Both the position numbers and the translations under genes were made by a program. From contig JAEDHF010000082.1 in assembly GCA_016297165.1 (NCBI GenBank), forward strand, positions 1 through 8,061: DNA of 8,061 nucleotides, written 5' to 3'. The notes under the pieces were generated by a model. The model was not told the origin of the DNA. It saw only the letters and a list, made by a program, of their open reading frames with translations, and did not search any database. Source of the DNA: Oscillospiraceae bacterium (GTDB taxonomy: Bacteria; Bacillota; Clostridia; Oscillospirales; Ruminococcaceae). Shown in pieces: positions 5,722-8,061 of the stretch; position 1 is the stretch's first letter; every line of letters begins with the position of its first letter.

Positions 5722-7047
5722 ATGTTTTTTGATAAGGATATTGAAACGATGCCCCGAAAGGAGCTGGAAAAGCTGCAGCTCGAAAAGCTTAAGAAGGTAG
5801 CGGTTTACTGCTACGAAAACGTAAAGCTTTATAAGGATAAATTTGATAATGCGAAGTTCGACCCCTATAAGATAAAGGAACTTTCCGATATAAACTATAT
5901 GCCCTTTACAACAAAGGCGGATTTCAGGGACAACTACCCCTTCAATATGTTCGCTGTCCCCATGAAAAAGATTCTCCGTCTCCACGCTTCCTCCGGCACT
6001 ACCGGAAAGCCCACCGTTGTAGGCTACACCAAGAACGACCTTGATATGTGGAGCGACTGTATGGCTCGTCTTGTTGCTGCCGCAGGTGCAACAGAGGACG
6101 ATATCGTTCAGATTTGCTTCGGCTACGGTCTTTTTACCGGCGCTCTGGGACTGCACTACGGCCTTGAAAAGCTTGGCGCTACCGTAATCCCAAGCTCCTC
6201 GGGCAATACTGAGAAGCAGGTTATGCTTATGAAGGATTTCGGCACCACCGCTCTTGTTGCTACCCCCTCCTACGCCCTTCGAATAGGGGAGGTTATAGAG
6301 GAAATGGGAATTGCTCCCGAGGATATAAAGCTTCGTCTCGGACTTTTCGGCTCGGAGGGCTGTACCCCCGAAATGAGAGCGCAGATTGAAAGCCGTCTCC
6401 ACCTTTTCGCTACCGATAACTACGGTATGAGCGAGCTTATCGGCCCCGGAGTTTCAGGAGAATGTACCGAGCGCTGCGGTATGCATTTCTGCGAGGACCA
6501 CTTCCTCCCCGAAATAATAAATACCGCCAATGATACACAGTGCAAGGAAGGCGAAAGCGGCGAGCTCGTTATTACAACTCTCAGCAAGGAAGCCCTCCCC
6601 GTCCTTCGTTACAGAACTCACGATATTACCTCTATTACATACGAGCCCTGTAAGTGCGGAAGAACCTCCGCAAGAATGGCGAAGCCTACGGGAAGAACCG
6701 ACGATATGCTTAAAATCAGGGGCGTTAATATCTTCCCCTCACAGATTGAAAGCGTTATTATGGCTATGCCCGAAATCGCTCCCTACTATGAACTCGTTGT
6801 TGGAAGAACAGGTACTTCCGATAACCTTGAGGTAAGGGTTGAGCTGGCTGACGCTTCTCTTTTGGACAGCTACGCAAACCTCGAAAACTTAAGAGGAAAA
6901 ATCAACCATAACCTTAAAACTATTCTCGGCATCGACACAAAGGTTTCTCTTGTTGAGCCGAAAACGATAGTAAGAACCGCAGGAAAGGCAAAGAGAATTA
7001 TTGATAACCGTCCGAAAGAGGCGGCAGTATTCTCTGTTGAAAAATAA
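5722..7047 (+). CDS. paaK: Phenylacetate-CoA ligase family enzyme
   Basis: Cytoplasmic ANL-superfamily adenylating enzyme that joins an aryl- or other carboxylic acid to CoA using ATP, or runs the reverse way. The 441-residue length fits PaaK (about 430-440). The N-terminus MFFDKDIETMPRKELEKLQLEKLKK is typical. Motifs: ATP-phosphate loop SSGTTGKPT at 90-98; FGYGLFTGALGLHYG in the substrate region; YGMSE at 234-238; GELVITTL; GRTDDMLKIRGVNIFP at 324-339 at the hinge; and a C-terminal catalytic-lysine stretch AGKAKR at 420-425. A Cys/His set (C248, C252, H255, C257, H260, C310, C312) could bind a metal, as suggested for some relatives. In anaerobes such enzymes often work with indolepyruvate ferredoxin oxidoreductase on arylacetyl-CoA made from aromatic amino acids; no such genes are in the window. 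It follows the symporter and ends at the terminator 7096-7128. Substrate specificity is inferred from family only. Confidence 0.92.
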   Translation: MFFDKDIETMPRKELEKLQLEKLKKVAVYCYENVKLYKDKFDNAKFDPYKIKELSDINYMPFTTKADFRDNYPFNMFAVPMKKILRLHASSGTTGKPTVVGYTKNDLDMWSDCMARLVAAAGATEDDIVQICFGYGLFTGALGLHYGLEKLGATVIPSSSGNTEKQVMLMKDFGTTALVATPSYALRIGEVIEEMGIAPEDIKLRLGLFGSEGCTPEMRAQIESRLHLFATDNYGMSELIGPGVSGECTERCGMHFCEDHFLPEIINTANDTQCKEGESGELVITTLSKEALPVLRYRTHDITSITYEPCKCGRTSARMAKPTGRTDDMLKIRGVNIFPSQIESVIMAMPEIAPYYELVVGRTGTSDNLEVRVELADASLLDSYANLENLRGKINHNLKTILGIDTKVSLVEPKTIVRTAGKAKRIIDNRPKEAAVFSVEK

Positions 7048-7095
7048 TACACCGATAGCACTGCTTGTCAAAAAGCTATACTACAGACTTACAGC

Positions 7096-7128
7096 GCCGC
7101 TTGTCCCTTCGGCAGGCGGCTATTTTTC
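7096..7128 (+). terminator. Intrinsic terminator after the ligase gene
   Basis: GCCGCTTG (7096-7103) pairs with CAGGCGGC (7113-7120), 8 bp with one G-U, around a 9-nt loop containing TTCGG. TATTTTTC follows. It lies 48 nt past the stop codon and separates the symporter/ligase unit from the ATPase operon. Confidence 0.8.
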
Positions 7129-7182
7129 TGCCCTATGGTTAAAATAGCTAACAGTAAACAGCTTTTTTTAGATAATTTACCG

Positions 7183-7211
7183 TTGCAAAAAAAGCTCATT
7201 TATTATATTAT
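7183..7211 (+). promoter_or_regulatory. Sigma-A promoter of the V-type ATPase operon
   Basis: TTGCAA (7183-7188) and TATTAT (7206-7211) are 17 nt apart. Transcription would start near 7218, about 47 nt before the first gene. A seven-T run at 7163-7169 lies just upstream of the -35 region. Confidence 0.65.
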
Positions 7212-7264
7212 AGATTAGTATTATGCAATATTTTGCTTGCTTTCTTTGAAGGGAAGGATAGTTT

Positions 7265-7576
7265 ATGGAAAATATAATCGACTCTATTATTGATATTGAT
7301 AAAACCGCCCGTAACAGGGTCAGCGAGGCAAGAAAACAGGCTGACGCAATTATAAGCGAGGCAGAAAAAAGCAAGGAGACTATGAAAAGCGAAAGCCGTA
7401 CCCTTCTTGAAAAGGAAATAGAGGATAAAAAGCGCTCTATAAGAGAAAGCTCCGACAGCAAAATTTCCGCTGCTGAAAAGGACGCCGAGGAGAAATGCAG
7501 GAGCCTCGAAATTAAAATGGAACAGGGTAAAAGCCTCTGGAAATCCGGAATTATCGGAAGAATAACGGGAGCTTAA
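7265..7576 (+). CDS. V-type ATPase coiled-coil peripheral stalk subunit (G/H-like)
   Basis: Small 103-residue protein, almost entirely one long charged helix (about 10-90) rich in Lys, Glu, Ala and Ser with heptad-like spacing, ending in the short segment LWKSGIIGRITGA. This is the shape of the peripheral stalk subunit G/H (NtpF in Enterococcus, AhaH in archaea), which pairs with subunit E to hold the A3B3 head against subunits C and I. Sequence in such coiled coils is weakly conserved, so the call rests on length, the C-terminal RITG-like end, and the next gene being subunit C. ATG at 7265 has GGGAAGG (7251-7257) 7 nt upstream. First gene of the operon; subunit C follows 18 nt after its stop. 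No membrane segment is present. Confidence 0.8.
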   Translation: MENIIDSIIDIDKTARNRVSEARKQADAIISEAEKSKETMKSESRTLLEKEIEDKKRSIRESSDSKISAAEKDAEEKCRSLEIKMEQGKSLWKSGIIGRITGA

Positions 7577-7594
7577 CCGAAAGGAAGGTCTGGT

Positions 7595-8061
7595 ATGTCA
7601 AGCGGCGCTATTGTTGCTAAGTCAAAGACGGTTTTCGGAAGCTTACTTAAAAAAGAGGACTATATGAGCCTTATATATAAGGGCTCGGTGGCGGGAGTTG
7701 TGGGTTATCTTAAGCAAAAGCCCCGTTATAAGGCGGTATTCGCCGAAATAAATGAGGCAGGACTCCACCGTGCGCAGGCAGAGGCTCTTATCGAACAGAA
7801 CGTTTTTGACAGCTATATGAGAATCTGTCGCTTTGCGGCAGGGGATAAAAAAGGAATAATGAGCTTTTATATAAAAAAGCTTGAAGCGGAGCAGCTTATA
7901 AAGGCTATCATAGCGGTAAGCTCGGGGGGACAGGAGCGTTTCTTCGGAAATCTTCCGCCCTATCTTATGGATAAGCTTTCCTTCGACGCGGAAGAGGCGG
8001 CGAGAGCGAAAACTATGCGAGAGCTTCTTATCGTAATAGAGAAAACACCCTATTATAAGGC
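7595..8061 (+). CDS. ntpC: V-type ATPase subunit C (AC39/NtpC family), 3' end outside window
   Basis: An open frame of 155 codons runs to the window edge without a stop; the family is about 330-350 residues, so roughly the N-terminal half is present. Subunit C/d is the funnel-shaped central socket that joins the rotating central stalk to the membrane c/K ring of V/A-type ATPases. Supporting features are the start MSSGAIVAKSKTVFGSLLKKEDYMSLIYKGSV with the repeated short-helix pattern LLKKEDY, the stretch VVGYLKQKPRYKAVF, and the helical FDSYMRICRFAAGDKKGIMSFYIKKLEAEQLIKAII, which closely matches the family pattern of paired helices around a YFxxKxEAxNLK-like motif. ATG at 7595 has AAGGAAGG (7581-7588) 6 nt upstream. 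The gene directly follows the coiled-coil stalk subunit. The rest of the operon should lie beyond 8061. Confidence 0.88.
   Translation, partial: MSSGAIVAKSKTVFGSLLKKEDYMSLIYKGSVAGVVGYLKQKPRYKAVFAEINEAGLHRAQAEALIEQNVFDSYMRICRFAAGDKKGIMSFYIKKLEAEQLIKAIIAVSSGGQERFFGNLPPYLMDKLSFDAEEAARAKTMRELLIVIEKTPYYK

Noticed and set aside
5701..6402. Minus-strand frame of 233 codons opposite the ligase gene
   Set aside because: Antisense to a gene with intact ANL motifs and without a start signal.

Overview
The window looks like a chromosomal stretch of an anaerobic Clostridia-type Firmicute, most likely Oscillospiraceae/Ruminococcus-like. The grounds are strong purine-rich Shine-Dalgarno sites, sigma-A promoters of Gram-positive type, a V-type ATPase operon, a PepV/Sapep-type dipeptidase, a phenylacetate-CoA-ligase-like enzyme, and AT-rich intergenic repeats between moderately GC-balanced genes. 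Genus-level placement is a guess; no rRNA or other marker is present.

Layout. Positions 1-308 are non-coding: a bidirectional terminator, an array of strong hairpins, three perfect copies of a 14-nt AT-rich tandem repeat, and the terminator of the first operon. Positions 309-2796 (minus strand) are a compact three-gene operon read right to left: a cysteine synthase family enzyme, a DUF1653 protein and an M20 metallodipeptidase. Its sigma-A promoter with an extended -10 lies at 2831-2860. Positions 2797-3102 are non-coding and hold a roughly 180-nt element that folds into a long closing helix with three internal hairpins. Its compensating pairs favour a minus-strand RNA. It is followed by a 22-nt perfect palindrome. 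Positions 3103-3849 (minus) encode an unrecognised charged protein (possibly DUF6033-like) preceded by a good match to a sigma-28/SigD flagellar-type promoter.

From the same divergent intergenic region a consensus sigma-A promoter (3930-3958) drives, on the plus strand, a sodium:solute symporter (4037-5620), followed by a phenylacetate-CoA ligase family enzyme (5722-7047) and a terminator (7096-7128). The pair suggests transport of an organic acid across the membrane coupled to its conversion to or from a CoA thioester. A new promoter (7183-7211) then opens a V-type ATPase operon: a small coiled-coil peripheral-stalk subunit (7265-7576) and subunit C (7595 onward, cut by the window edge).

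The items most worth following up are the possible structured RNA at 2875-3057, the flagellar-type promoter before the unknown gene, and the repeat/hairpin block at the left edge. No CRISPR array, tRNA, rRNA, transposase or phage gene was seen.
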